From positions 62,001 to 126,000 of the forward strand of contig DAINQU010000002.1 of assembly GCA_036742455.1 (NCBI GenBank): DNA of 64,000 nt, written 5' to 3'. The DNA is from CAIKZZ01 sp036742455 (GTDB lineage: Bacteria; Pseudomonadota; Gammaproteobacteria; Steroidobacterales; Steroidobacteraceae). Made by a program: the position numbers and the translations under genes. Under the pieces are notes generated by a model. It worked only from the letters and a program-made list of their open reading frames with translations. It searched no databases and was not told where the DNA came from. Shown in pieces: positions 43,675-52,020 of this stretch (position 1 is its first letter; the number at the start of each line of letters is the position of its first letter).

Positions 43675-45039
43675 ATGAGTACAGAGCGCGCGAGGCTGAC
43701 CGTTCTCGACAAGGTCGGCTACGGGTTCGGCGATTTTGCATCGAACTTCTTCTGGCAAATGTTCGCGATCTATATCGCGAAGTACTACACCGACGTGTTT
43801 CTGCTCGGCGCGGCCACGATGGGCACGATGATGCTGGTCACGCGCTCGGCAGACGCCATTATCGACCCACTGATCGGGATCGTGGCGGACCGCACGCGGA
43901 CGCGCTTCGGACGGTTCCGGCCGTATTTGTTGTGGATGCCGATCCCCTTGGCGGTCGCTGCCATCGCCACCTTTACGGTGCCGTCGCTCGCGGGAAGCGC
44001 GAAGATCGCCTACGCGTACGTCACGCTGACGCTGCTGATGTTTTGCTACTCGGCGATCAACATCCCGTATTCGGCGCTCTTCGGTGTGCTGAGTCCCGAT
44101 TCCGCGGAGCGCAGTACCGTATCGTCCTATCGGTTCGTGTTTGGGTTCCTGCCGATTTTCATCTTGGTCTGGTTCACGGATGACCTTGTGAAGTATTTCG
44201 GAGGGTCGAGCGTCTCGCCACACGGGTGGCAGTCGGCGATGGTCGTCTATTCGCTGATCGCTCTTGTGTTCTTCGTCCTGACGTTCCTGCTCACGCGCGA
44301 GCGCGTGCAGCCGGTCGCCGATCACCATCAAGACTTGCGCGCGGATCTGAAGGACCTGCGCCGCAACCGACCCTGGGTGATCTTGAGTTTTGTCGGCGTG
44401 GCGGCGCTGACCTGCGGCAACATGCGCAGCGCCGTCATCCTCTACTATTTTGATTACGTCGTTCCGAACGGCCACGGCGCGTTTGGCACTGCGATGACGA
44501 TCGGTGCGGTGGCCTTCTTGGTGGGCGTTGCCGCCTGCGCGCCGCTCGTGCACCGCTACGGTAAGAAGTCGGTGTACACCGGGTCCATGCTGACCACCGC
44601 GGCGTTGACCATCGCGTTTTACTTCGTGCCGGTGGATCGCGTGATGACCATTTGGATCATGCACGGATTGATCAGTCTCGCGACGGCGCCGACCGCGCCG
44701 ATCATCTGGTCGATGTACGCCGACACCGCCGACTACTCGGAATGGAAGGGCGGGCGACGGGCGACCGGCCTCGTCTTTTCCGCCGCGTCCTTTTCGCAGA
44801 AGGTGGGTTGGGCATTGGGCGGTGCCGGCACCGGTTGGTTGCTGGCCTATTTCGGGTACGTCCCGAACGTCGCCCAGTCGGCATCCACCGTGCACGGCAT
44901 CGTTCTCATGATGAGCCTGATTCCGGCGGCGGTGGCGCTGCTCGCGGTGGCGGTCCTGCGGTGGTACCCGCTCGACGAAGCCACGGTCCAGACGATGGCG
45001 GGGGAGTTGGCGTTACAACGCCAGGCGGCGGCCGGTTAA
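43675..45039 (+). CDS. GPH-family sugar:cation symporter
   Basis: This 454-residue protein belongs to the glycoside-pentoside-hexuronide:cation symporters of the MFS superfamily (MelB-like), with 12 predicted helices. VGYGFGDFASNFFWQM is the family N-terminal signature; DPLIGIVADRTRTRFGRFRPYLLW is the loop between helices 2 and 3 (cited in parts: DPLIGIVADRT, RFGRFRPYLLW); ADTADYSEWKGGRRATG lies in the second half. It should import beta-glucosides released from the glucan, feeding the cytoplasmic GH1. The ATG at 43675 has GGAGCG nine bases upstream; an ATG at 43660 is less likely. It is the last gene of the operon and overlaps the convergent HATPase gene by four bases. Confidence 0.94.
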   Translation: MSTERARLTVLDKVGYGFGDFASNFFWQMFAIYIAKYYTDVFLLGAATMGTMMLVTRSADAIIDPLIGIVADRTRTRFGRFRPYLLWMPIPLAVAAIATFTVPSLAGSAKIAYAYVTLTLLMFCYSAINIPYSALFGVLSPDSAERSTVSSYRFVFGFLPIFILVWFTDDLVKYFGGSSVSPHGWQSAMVVYSLIALVFFVLTFLLTRERVQPVADHHQDLRADLKDLRRNRPWVILSFVGVAALTCGNMRSAVILYYFDYVVPNGHGAFGTAMTIGAVAFLVGVAACAPLVHRYGKKSVYTGSMLTTAALTIAFYFVPVDRVMTIWIMHGLISLATAPTAPIIWSMYADTADYSEWKGGRRATGLVFSAASFSQKVGWALGGAGTGWLLAYFGYVPNVAQSASTVHGIVLMMSLIPAAVALLAVAVLRWYPLDEATVQTMAGELALQRQAAAG

Positions 45040-45470
45040 GCGCCGCGGTTGTCGGCGGCGACGCGCTTGCGGAGGGTGAGGCAGTTCTGCCCACCGTCCG
45101 CGGAGTAGCGCACGTCGTCCATCAAGGTGATGACGAGATGGATGCCAAGTCCACCCACCGAGCGCGCTTCGATCGGTGCGTCGGTGTCGGGGACGGGTGC
45201 TTGCAGCGGATTGAACAAATTACCGCCGTCGCGGATGACCATCTCGACCTGACGGTCCTCATCCGCGCTCAATGTGACGGCAACGCGCACGTCGTGAAGC
45301 CCGGTGCTGCCGTGCATCACGACGTTCATGAACACTTCCTCGAGCGCGAGCTCGAACGGGAAGCGATCGGCGTCAGGCAGATCGGCATCCGACCAAAACT
45401 GACACAGAAAAGACTGAAGCGGCGCGAGCGCCGCAGCGTCCGCGCCGACGTCGGTCCGCGCGGTCTTCAC
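45036..45470 (-). CDS. Anti-sigma-factor-type serine kinase (RsbW-like HATPase)
   Basis: This 144-residue protein has a GHKL ATPase fold: N-box LALEEVFMNVVMHG, G1 box IRDGGNLFNP and G2 box SVGGLGIHLV. Such stand-alone HATPase proteins phosphorylate a serine on a STAS-domain antagonist and sequester a partner, in the partner-switching scheme. It overlaps the STAS gene upstream by four bases, so stoichiometric coexpression is likely. No sigma factor or PP2C phosphatase gene is adjacent. It is cytoplasmic. Confidence 0.9.
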   Translation of the reverse strand: MKTARTDVGADAAALAPLQSFLCQFWSDADLPDADRFPFELALEEVFMNVVMHGSTGLHDVRVAVTLSADEDRQVEMVIRDGGNLFNPLQAPVPDTDAPIEARSVGGLGIHLVITLMDDVRYSADGGQNCLTLRKRVAADNRGA

Positions 45471-45820
45471 GCCCCGCGTCCGACCTTTTCGAGCGCACCG
45501 GCGCGGTCAAAGAGCACATCGATGATTCGGCCGAAGCCGCTCACATCAAAGACTTCCTTGACCGATGCCGTGAGGGCGTAGACGGCAAACGGCACGTTCG
45601 CGGCCTTGGCCGCCCGTGCGCCGACGAGGAAAACGCGCAGACCGGCGCTCGACACGTACTCCAGAGCGGAACAGTCGATAAGCACGGCGTTGCCGTCCGC
45701 AGCCGCTGCGCTGACGGACGCTTCGAGATCCTTTTGGAATCCGCCGGCCGCTTCGAAATCGAGGCGTCCGATGGCGTGGAGGGTGGTGGTCTTCTGAGCA
45801 GTGTCGTGAGTGACGTTCAC
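45467..45820 (-). CDS. STAS-domain anti-sigma-factor antagonist (RsbV-like)
   Basis: This 117-residue protein is one STAS domain. LIDCSALEYVSSAGLRVFL contains the conserved Ser before AGLR that the HATPase kinase would phosphorylate. The start is a GTG at 45820 with GAGG about seven bases upstream; a TTG at 45847 overlaps the previous gene and is less likely. In its unphosphorylated form it should bind the kinase and free a regulated partner. It lies between the GPP34 gene and the kinase gene in one operon. Confidence 0.9.
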   Translation of the reverse strand: MNVTHDTAQKTTTLHAIGRLDFEAAGGFQKDLEASVSAAAADGNAVLIDCSALEYVSSAGLRVFLVGARAAKAANVPFAVYALTASVKEVFDVSGFGRIIDVLFDRAGALEKVGRGA

Positions 45821-45843
45821 AGCGTGGCCTCTGGGGCTAAAAC

Positions 45844-46497
45844 TCAATGAATGGAAAGCATGATGGCGTGGGCGCGGACTTCGGCGTCAGCCCGGATGGC
45901 TGCCTCGACACCGCGCACCACTAAATCCAGCCCGCCGATCTCAGCGATGCGCTCGGACAACCGGGCGATCTCGGATTTCGACATGAAGGCTTCAAGCAAG
46001 CCGCCAACGACGGCCAGACCGATCAGGATCGTGTCGTGCGGCGTCGGCAGTCCGTCGGAAAGCAGCGCCGCCAGAATACGCAGCTTCGCTTCCTTTTGTT
46101 CCTTGCCGCCGTCGTCGATGGGGTAACGACGCGCGCGCAGCGCCCACAAAAAGCGCTTCTCCGACTGGTGCAGGATGCCGCGCTGCTGCAGTTGGGCAAG
46201 CGTCAGACGAACGAGGTCCGGCGCATCCCCTTGCAGTTCGAGTACCCAGCGATCGGTCGTCTGAATCGGGCCTTCGGCCAGCACCTGCAGGACGCGGTCC
46301 TGTGCGGCAAGGCCGGTGGGCTCCGTGCTCAGCACGTTCAAACCCGTGAGGTCGGCGTCGACGCGTCCGGCCGTGTTGAGGTCAACGATGCAGGCGCCCA
46401 CCAACGCCATCGCGAAGTTCGGCGAACCCGCGGTATAGGCGATGCGACCGTCGTCCTCGACGGCCAGCAGGGTGAGTTCCTCGGTCAAACTGATCAA
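45844..46497 (-). CDS. GPP34 (GOLPH3/Vps74-like) family protein
   Basis: This 217-residue protein matches the GPP34 family, known in eukaryotes as the Golgi phosphoinositide-binding adaptor GOLPH3/Vps74. The N-terminal LTEELTLLAVEDDGRI, the helical core MALVGACIVDLNTAGRV and RARRYPIDDG with AALLSDGLPTPHDTILIGL and GGLLEAF give the pattern. Bacterial roles are largely unknown. The start is a TTG at 46497 with AGGAGA seven bases upstream. It is first in an operon with STAS and HATPase genes, which suggests that partner switching governs it or that it serves as an output or adaptor protein. It is soluble and may bind membrane lipids. Confidence 0.85.
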   Translation of the reverse strand: MISLTEELTLLAVEDDGRIAYTAGSPNFAMALVGACIVDLNTAGRVDADLTGLNVLSTEPTGLAAQDRVLQVLAEGPIQTTDRWVLELQGDAPDLVRLTLAQLQQRGILHQSEKRFLWALRARRYPIDDGGKEQKEAKLRILAALLSDGLPTPHDTILIGLAVVGGLLEAFMSKSEIARLSERIAEIGGLDLVVRGVEAAIRADAEVRAHAIMLSIH

Positions 46498-46596
46498 AGC
46501 ACGTCTCCTCGTTGAGCGGCGAGCGGATTATAAGCGGTCTTGGGGCATTGCGTCGGATTCTGATCGCTAGTCCGTTCCAAGCGGTGCTCTGGGCGG

Positions 46597-47076
46597 TTAA
46601 TGCGTGATGTCGGTCCACGCGGCGAAGGTTGCGGCTTGGCCGACACGATCCCCGTCTTCATCGAGCACGTTCCACACCGTGGCGCCTTGGATCCGAAAGC
46701 GCCGACCGGAGGACGCCACCCGCACACCGCCGTAATCGTCGCAATAGCCGCTGCGAAGGACGGTGCTGAGCAGTGCCGCTCGCGCCGCTTGCGCGTCGGG
46801 TTCCGCGGACAGGCGAGAGGGCAGTCCCACGAAGTCATCCCACGTGCGCTCGAACAATTGCTGTGCTTGCCGATTCGCATAGACGAAGCGTGGGTCGGCC
46901 TCGCCGTTGTGGGCGAGCAGAACAAAAGGTGCCTCGTAGGCGCGCAGACCGTACTCGCCGGCCGATTCGCCGTGCACTCGGGTCAGCAGCGCCCGTCCGG
47001 TCAACGTCTCGTAACTGCGCAAGATGGGCAGCAGCAGATCGGCGCGATAGTGGTTGGCGGGGCTCGGTGGGCGCAC
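46597..47076 (-). CDS. MEKHLA-domain (PAS-like) protein
   Basis: This 159-residue protein matches the MEKHLA domain, a PAS-related fold first seen at the C-terminus of plant HD-ZIP III proteins and found alone in bacteria. LLPILRSYETLTGRAL, FVLLAHNGEADPRFVYANRQAQQLFERTW (cited as LLAHNGEADP and YANRQAQQLFE) and FRIQGATVWNV are the visible landmarks. No output domain is attached. It may sense a small ligand. The start is a GTG at 47076. The region before it is an AT-rich island. Confidence 0.85.
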   Translation of the reverse strand: MRPPSPANHYRADLLLPILRSYETLTGRALLTRVHGESAGEYGLRAYEAPFVLLAHNGEADPRFVYANRQAQQLFERTWDDFVGLPSRLSAEPDAQAARAALLSTVLRSGYCDDYGGVRVASSGRRFRIQGATVWNVLDEDGDRVGQAATFAAWTDITH

Positions 47077-47103
47077 GGTGTGTCCAGCAGTGAGGGCAGG
47101 TGA

Positions 47104-47180
47104 GAGCAGTGGCGGAATATTCTGACTTAAATTATTGAATAAAAATCAAAAATACGAAACATACTTATTCAATATCGCAG
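47104..47180. promoter_or_regulatory. AT-rich island with a long inverted repeat
   Basis: In this GC-rich window these about 75 bases are strongly AT-rich. TATTGAATAA (47133-47142) and its exact complement TTATTCAATA (47165-47174) lie 22 bases apart. The position, upstream of the MEKHLA gene and just after the methyltransferase stop, suits a promoter or regulator-binding region. It may also fold into a hairpin in the methyltransferase 3' end. Confidence 0.45.
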
Positions 47181-47206
47181 CTTACGCGCGATGAGATCAC
47201 GTTTTT

Positions 47207-47830
47207 TCAGCGTATTTGATACACGTATAGACGGTTTTTAACGTGCGGTTCCGCGCGTGGCAGGGACTGAAAGGCTGCCCCTCGATGGACCAATCGCCAG
47301 ACCCCAAGGTCCGACAGACGCGCGAGTTCGTCCTGAAAGTCGGGCTGCGCCACGTCGTCGCGCAGCGAAAAGATCGCATAGCCGCCGGGGCGGAGGGTCC
47401 GCACCAGTTCCGCCAAGGACGCGGCCGGGGCATGGCCGGGTGTGAACGCGCCGGCCACCGTGACGGCGTCGTAGCTGCCGCTGGGATAGGCCAACGGCTC
47501 ACCGAGCGCGGCGCACAGGAGGTCGCGATAGACCCCTTTGCGCCGTGCGACGTCGAGCATGCCCGCGGACAGGTCCAACCCATCGACCGCGTGGAACCCA
47601 TAGCGGGCCAGATGCACACCGATCAGGCCGGTCCCGCAGGCGGCGTCCAGGATCGTGCTCTCCCGCGGCAAAAGCCAGGCGGCCAGCCCCGCAACGATCT
47701 CGGGCATGCGCCAGTCGTGGCTGTCGACGAGGACTTGGTCGTAACTTTCGGCCACACGGTCGTACTCCGCGGCGAGTTCTGCCGGCGTTCGAGCCGCGTA
47801 GACGCGCTCGGCGTCGAATAGGTCGGACAT
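47207..47830 (-). CDS. Class I SAM-dependent methyltransferase
   Basis: This 207-residue protein has the class I methyltransferase fold. STILDAACGTGLIGVHLARYG is motif I (cited as LDAACGTGLIG), GLDLSAGMLDVARRKG is motif II with the ribose-binding Asp, and LRPGGYAIFSLRDD is motif III. The N-terminal ELAAEYDRVAESYDQVL is common in WBSCR27-like methyltransferases. The substrate is unknown, probably a small molecule. It is divergent from the phosphoglycolate phosphatase gene. Confidence 0.9.
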   Translation of the reverse strand: MSDLFDAERVYAARTPAELAAEYDRVAESYDQVLVDSHDWRMPEIVAGLAAWLLPRESTILDAACGTGLIGVHLARYGFHAVDGLDLSAGMLDVARRKGVYRDLLCAALGEPLAYPSGSYDAVTVAGAFTPGHAPAASLAELVRTLRPGGYAIFSLRDDVAQPDFQDELARLSDLGVWRLVHRGAAFQSLPRAEPHVKNRLYVYQIR

Positions 47831-47924
47831 GGAAGCCTCCTCGGGTCTGGGGCGGGAGTGTCGCGCCCCGGCGGACGAGACTCAAGCGCGCGCTCGGTGC
47901 GCCGACGGTGGCAGAATGCCGCGC

Positions 47925-48629
47925 ATGAGCCTCTTTGCGCACCGCCCACTCGCCGCCGTTCTGTTTGATCTGGACGGCACCTTGCTCGATACGCTGCCCG
48001 ACATCGCGGAGGCGTTGAACCGCGCCTTGGTCGAGGAGGGGGTGGCGCCGCTGCCGTTGGCGACGGTGCTGGCGGGGGTCGGTCGGGGCGCAGCCGTGTT
48101 GGTGGAGAAGATGACCGCAGGTCTCGCCCTCGATGCGACCGCTCGCGCCCGGATCCTGGATCGGTTCTTCCACCATTACGAGGCCCTGCATCACGCCCAC
48201 AGCGCACGCGTGCAGGCGTTCCCCGGCGCCCGCGACTGCCTCGACGAGTTGCGCGCCCGCGGTTACCGATTGGCGGTCGTGACCAATAAGCGGCGCGACC
48301 TGGCGCTCAAGTCCTTGGCCGACGGCGGCGTGCTCGACGCGTTCGAGGTCGTCGTCGGAGGCGATACCTGTGCCGAGCGCAAACCGCACCCCGCACCGTT
48401 GCTGTACGCCTTGGAGGTGTTACGACTGCCGGTCACGGCGGCGCTGATGGTCGGTGACTCGGTCAATGACGTGGACGCGGCCCGCGCCGCCGGGATCCCC
48501 GTGGTGGTGGTGCCCTACGGGTACAACGGCGGTGAGGATCCGCGCCTGCTGCCGGCCGATGCCCACGTCACGGGATTGGCCGAGTTGCCCGGGCTACTGG
48601 CCGCCATGGCGGTCGCGGATTCGGCATAA
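47925..48629 (+). CDS. gph: Phosphoglycolate phosphatase (HAD family)
   Basis: This 234-residue HAD hydrolase removes phosphate from 2-phosphoglycolate, a product of DNA repair and oxygenase side reactions. The four HAD motifs are visible: FDLDGTLLDT, VVTNK, the Lys in ERKPHP and MVGDSVNDVDAARAAG. The cap domain lies between motifs I and II. ATG 47925 is chosen for family-typical length; an ATG at 47916 is equally possible and nearer a GGTGG. It is cytoplasmic and lies 41 bp upstream of the aldolase gene on the same strand. Confidence 0.9.
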   Translation: MSLFAHRPLAAVLFDLDGTLLDTLPDIAEALNRALVEEGVAPLPLATVLAGVGRGAAVLVEKMTAGLALDATARARILDRFFHHYEALHHAHSARVQAFPGARDCLDELRARGYRLAVVTNKRRDLALKSLADGGVLDAFEVVVGGDTCAERKPHPAPLLYALEVLRLPVTAALMVGDSVNDVDAARAAGIPVVVVPYGYNGGEDPRLLPADAHVTGLAELPGLLAAMAVADSA

Positions 48630-48670
48630 TCGGGCCTTGGCTTTAGACCACACTCAAAAGGATCACTTGT

Positions 48671-49708
48671 ATGGCCTTCATTTCGCTTCGCCAGCTCCTG
48701 GACCACGCCGCGGAACACGACTACGGCGTCCCGGCTTTCAACGTGAACAACCTCGAGCAGGTTGTCGCGATCATGAGCGCCGCGCAGGAAACGCGCAGCC
48801 CGGTGATCCTGCAGGCCTCGGCCGGTGCTCGTAAGTACGCCGGTGAGCCGTTCTTGCGGCACTTGATGCTCGCGGCGGTGGAGTCGTACCCGGACATCCC
48901 GGTTTGTGTGCACCAAGATCACGGCACCTCGCCGGCGGTCTGCCAGGCGTCCATCCGTTCGGGGTTCTCGAGCGTGATGATGGACGGCTCGTTGATGACC
49001 GACGGGAAGACCCCGTCGAGCTACGACTACAACGTCGGCGTCACCAAGCTGGTCGTCGAGATGGCGCATCCTGTGGGCGTATCGGTCGAAGGCGAACTGG
49101 GTTGCCTCGGCTCGCTCGAATCCGGCGAAGCCGGTGAAGAAGACGGCGTCGGCGCCGCCGGCAAGCTGTCCCACGACATGCTGTTGACCGATCCTGAGCA
49201 GGCTCGCGATTTCGTCGCACAGACCGGCGTCGATGCGCTGGCGATCGCCATCGGTACCAGTCACGGCGCTTACAAATTCTCGCGCAAGCCGACCGGTGAC
49301 ATTTTGGCGATCGATCGCATCGCCGAGATCCACGCGGCGTGCCCGAACACGCACCTCGTGATGCACGGCTCGTCGAGCGTCCCGCAGGAGTGGCTGGCGG
49401 TGATCCGTGAGTTCGGCGGTGCGTTGAAGGAGACCTACGGCGTGCCGGTGGAAGAGATCCAGCGCGGCATCAAAAGCGGTGTGCGCAAGATCAACATCGA
49501 CACCGACATTCGCCTGGCCATGACCGGCGCGATCCGTCGGCACTTCGCGCAGGATCCGGCTGAGTTTGATCCGCGCAAGTACCTCGCGCCGGCGCAGAAG
49601 GCGGCGCAGTCGATCTGTAAGCTGCGCTTCGAGGCCTTCGGTACGGCCGGTCACGCCGACCGTATCAAGCCGCTCTCGTTCGACGCGATGGCGAAGAAGT
49701 ACGCGTAA
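48671..49708 (+). CDS. fba: Fructose-bisphosphate aldolase class II
   Basis: This 345-residue enzyme is the zinc-dependent aldolase that splits fructose 1,6-bisphosphate into the two triose phosphates in glycolysis, or joins them in gluconeogenesis. YGVPAFNVNNLEQ opens the barrel. CVHQDHGTS holds zinc-binding His and catalytic Asp, VEGELG and GTSHGAYKF and VMHGSSSVP give further metal and substrate ligands, and INIDTDIRLAMTG closes the phosphate site. Length and layout suit the CbbA-like long class II type. AAAAGGATC precedes the ATG. Confidence 0.97.
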   Translation: MAFISLRQLLDHAAEHDYGVPAFNVNNLEQVVAIMSAAQETRSPVILQASAGARKYAGEPFLRHLMLAAVESYPDIPVCVHQDHGTSPAVCQASIRSGFSSVMMDGSLMTDGKTPSSYDYNVGVTKLVVEMAHPVGVSVEGELGCLGSLESGEAGEEDGVGAAGKLSHDMLLTDPEQARDFVAQTGVDALAIAIGTSHGAYKFSRKPTGDILAIDRIAEIHAACPNTHLVMHGSSSVPQEWLAVIREFGGALKETYGVPVEEIQRGIKSGVRKINIDTDIRLAMTGAIRRHFAQDPAEFDPRKYLAPAQKAAQSICKLRFEAFGTAGHADRIKPLSFDAMAKKYA

Positions 49709-49716
49709 GCGAACGA

Positions 49717-49780
49717 CCCGCCGGCGCAACCGTTCGGTTGTGTCGGCGGGGCCTGATCGACGGGAGCGGTTGCTCCCGTC
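49717..49780. terminator. Two hairpins between the convergent aldolase and S9 peptidase genes
   Basis: A 15-bp stem with two G-U pairs (49717-49731 with 49736-49750, loop GTTC) begins eight bases after the aldolase stop. A perfect 9-bp stem GACGGGAGC-ggtt-GCTCCCGTC (49759-49780) follows, five bases from the peptidase stop. Neither is followed by a clear T-run, so termination is inferred from their position. Confidence 0.6.
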
Positions 49781-49784
49781 CTCC

Positions 49785-51929
49785 TCAGGGCGTCGGTGCG
49801 GGCACGAGGCCCGTGTAGTGACCGAAGAACGCCCACAAATCCGTGTATTCGGCGATCTGCTTGTCGGTGGGCTTGCCCGAGCCGTGGCCGGCACGGGTCT
49901 CGATTCGAATCAAATGCGGCAACGGTCCCACGTCAGCGGCCTGTAAACGGGCTGCGTACTTGAAACTGTGTCCGGGTACCACCCGATCGTCCGTATCGGC
50001 GGTGGTGACGAGGATCGCGGGGTAGGCCTGTCCTGCGCGAATGTTGTGGTACGGCGAATAACTCAACAGATTTTTGAAATGCGTCGGGTCGTCGGGACTG
50101 CCGTAGTCATCGACCCAATAGCGTCCGGCCGTAAATTCCGGGTAGCGCAACATGTCCATGACGCCGACGGCCGGCGACGCGGCCGCGAATAAATCCGGGC
50201 GCTGATTGACGACCGCACCGACGAGGAGGCCGCCGTTCGAGCCGCCCAAGAGCGACAGTTGGCGGGCGCTCGTGACACCGGTTTTGATGAGGTATTCCGC
50301 TGCGGCAATGCAGTCGTCAAAGACGTTCTGTTTGTTGAGAAGGCGGCCGGCGTCGTGCCAGGCTTTGCCGTACTCGCCGCCACCGCGCAAATTCGCGACC
50401 ACCCAGACTCCGCCGAGATCCAGCCACGCAATGCGCGCGGCGTTGTAGCCCGGCGTCAACGAAATGTTGAAGCCGCCGTAACCGTACAGCACAGTGGGGT
50501 GGGGACCCGGTGCGAGGTCGCGTCGCGCCACAATGAACAGCGGCACGCGGGTCCCGTCCTTTGACGCGTAGAACGCTTGGCGGACGCTGTAGGCCTCGGG
50601 GTCGAAGGGCAGTTCCGGTTGCTTGAAGACCGTGGAGACGCCGGTCTTGAGATCCACGTGGTAAATCGTTTCCGGCGTCGTGAAGCTCGTGTAGCCGTAG
50701 TACGTGTCTTCGTGGGCCGGGTCGGTCTCAAAGCCGGCGACCGCACCGAGCCCGGGGAGGGCAAGCGGACGGGCGTCGCTGCCGTCGAGGGCGTAGGTGG
50801 TGACCACGCTCTTGGCATCTTCGAGTGCACTGACCACCAGTCGCTGCCCCACGATCGAGGCGTTCTCAAGGGTGCCGTTGCCTTGCGGCACGATCGAGAC
50901 GAGCGGCGCACCGGGCGTCGCCGCGTCGATGGCGACGATCCGGTAGCGCGGGGCGTCGCGATTGGTCCGGAAGTACAACCGTGTGCCCACAGATCCCACC
51001 AGCGACCAGCTGTGCTCAAGACCGGGGAAGAGCACGCGCGGTGGGGCGTCTGTGCTGAGATCCTGAACGGCCACTTCGTAGCGGTCATCCGTGCCTTCGC
51101 CGGTGGTCAGCACGAGCCAGCGGCCGTCCGTCGTGATGGACGCGGCGTGCGAGCGCTTGGGCGTATCGGGTGTCGCGTAGACGAGGCGGTCGCGGGACTG
51201 TGGCTCGCCGATGCGGTGAAAGTACACCGCCTGATTCACATTGAGGCTCTGGAACTCCGCGCCTGCGGCGGGCGCGGGGAAGCGGGAGTAATACAGGCCC
51301 GATCCGTCCGGCGCCCATTCCAGTCCCGAGAACTTCACCCAATGCAGTTCATCGGCCAGCGGTTGGCCCGTCTGCACATCCAAGATATGGACGGTGCGCC
51401 AGTCGGTGCCGCCGTCTTGAACGGCATACACGAGCTGCCGACCGTCTTCGGACGGTGCCCATTCCGCCAACGCGGTCGCCCCATCCTTCGCCCAGAGATT
51501 GGGATCGATGAGCACGCGAGGCGCCGCCTCCGGACTGTCTTGCACCATCAGCACGGACTGGTTCTGCAGCCCGGAATTGCGGCGATAAAACAGGCGTCCG
51601 TTGCGGCGCACGGGAACGGTGTAGCGCTCGAAATTCCAAACCTTCTTCAACGACTGTTGAATGGCGTCACGGCCGGGCAGCGCGTCCAGCACGCCGCGCG
51701 TGACCGAGTTCTCGGCGTCCACCCACGCCTTCACCTCCGCGTCGACGCGCACGTCGTTTTCGAGCCATCGGTACGGATCGTCGGCGGTCAGGCCGAAGCG
51801 ATCCATACGAACGTCGACCGTGCGGGTCGCGGGATACGTGAGAGTCGCAGCATCAGGGGTAGGACTGGCGGTCACCGTCATGGGGATACTCAGTGCGGTC
51901 AGTAGGCAAACACAAGTGAACGTACGCAT
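49785..51929 (-). CDS. Prolyl oligopeptidase family (S9A) serine peptidase, exported
   Basis: This 714-residue protein matches prolyl oligopeptidase, which cuts after proline in short peptides. A Sec signal peptide covers about residues 1-21. DPYRWLEND is the family N-terminal mark, followed by a seven-bladed propeller of about 350 residues. The C-terminal alpha/beta-hydrolase domain has LLGGSNGGLLVGAV with the nucleophile Ser, TADTDDRVVPGHS with the Asp and RAGHGSGKP with the His. It probably acts in the periplasm on imported peptides. The ATG at 51929 has GGAG just upstream. Confidence 0.96.
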   Translation of the reverse strand: MRTFTCVCLLTALSIPMTVTASPTPDAATLTYPATRTVDVRMDRFGLTADDPYRWLENDVRVDAEVKAWVDAENSVTRGVLDALPGRDAIQQSLKKVWNFERYTVPVRRNGRLFYRRNSGLQNQSVLMVQDSPEAAPRVLIDPNLWAKDGATALAEWAPSEDGRQLVYAVQDGGTDWRTVHILDVQTGQPLADELHWVKFSGLEWAPDGSGLYYSRFPAPAAGAEFQSLNVNQAVYFHRIGEPQSRDRLVYATPDTPKRSHAASITTDGRWLVLTTGEGTDDRYEVAVQDLSTDAPPRVLFPGLEHSWSLVGSVGTRLYFRTNRDAPRYRIVAIDAATPGAPLVSIVPQGNGTLENASIVGQRLVVSALEDAKSVVTTYALDGSDARPLALPGLGAVAGFETDPAHEDTYYGYTSFTTPETIYHVDLKTGVSTVFKQPELPFDPEAYSVRQAFYASKDGTRVPLFIVARRDLAPGPHPTVLYGYGGFNISLTPGYNAARIAWLDLGGVWVVANLRGGGEYGKAWHDAGRLLNKQNVFDDCIAAAEYLIKTGVTSARQLSLLGGSNGGLLVGAVVNQRPDLFAAASPAVGVMDMLRYPEFTAGRYWVDDYGSPDDPTHFKNLLSYSPYHNIRAGQAYPAILVTTADTDDRVVPGHSFKYAARLQAADVGPLPHLIRIETRAGHGSGKPTDKQIAEYTDLWAFFGHYTGLVPAPTP

Positions 51930-52020
51930 CGGATCTCCGAAAGGATCGTGTGTGAGTGTACCGAGCGCTGCGTGCGGGTGCGTCGCTTAGCTCGGTCGAA
52001 CCATCGTGTGTGTCGAGTGG

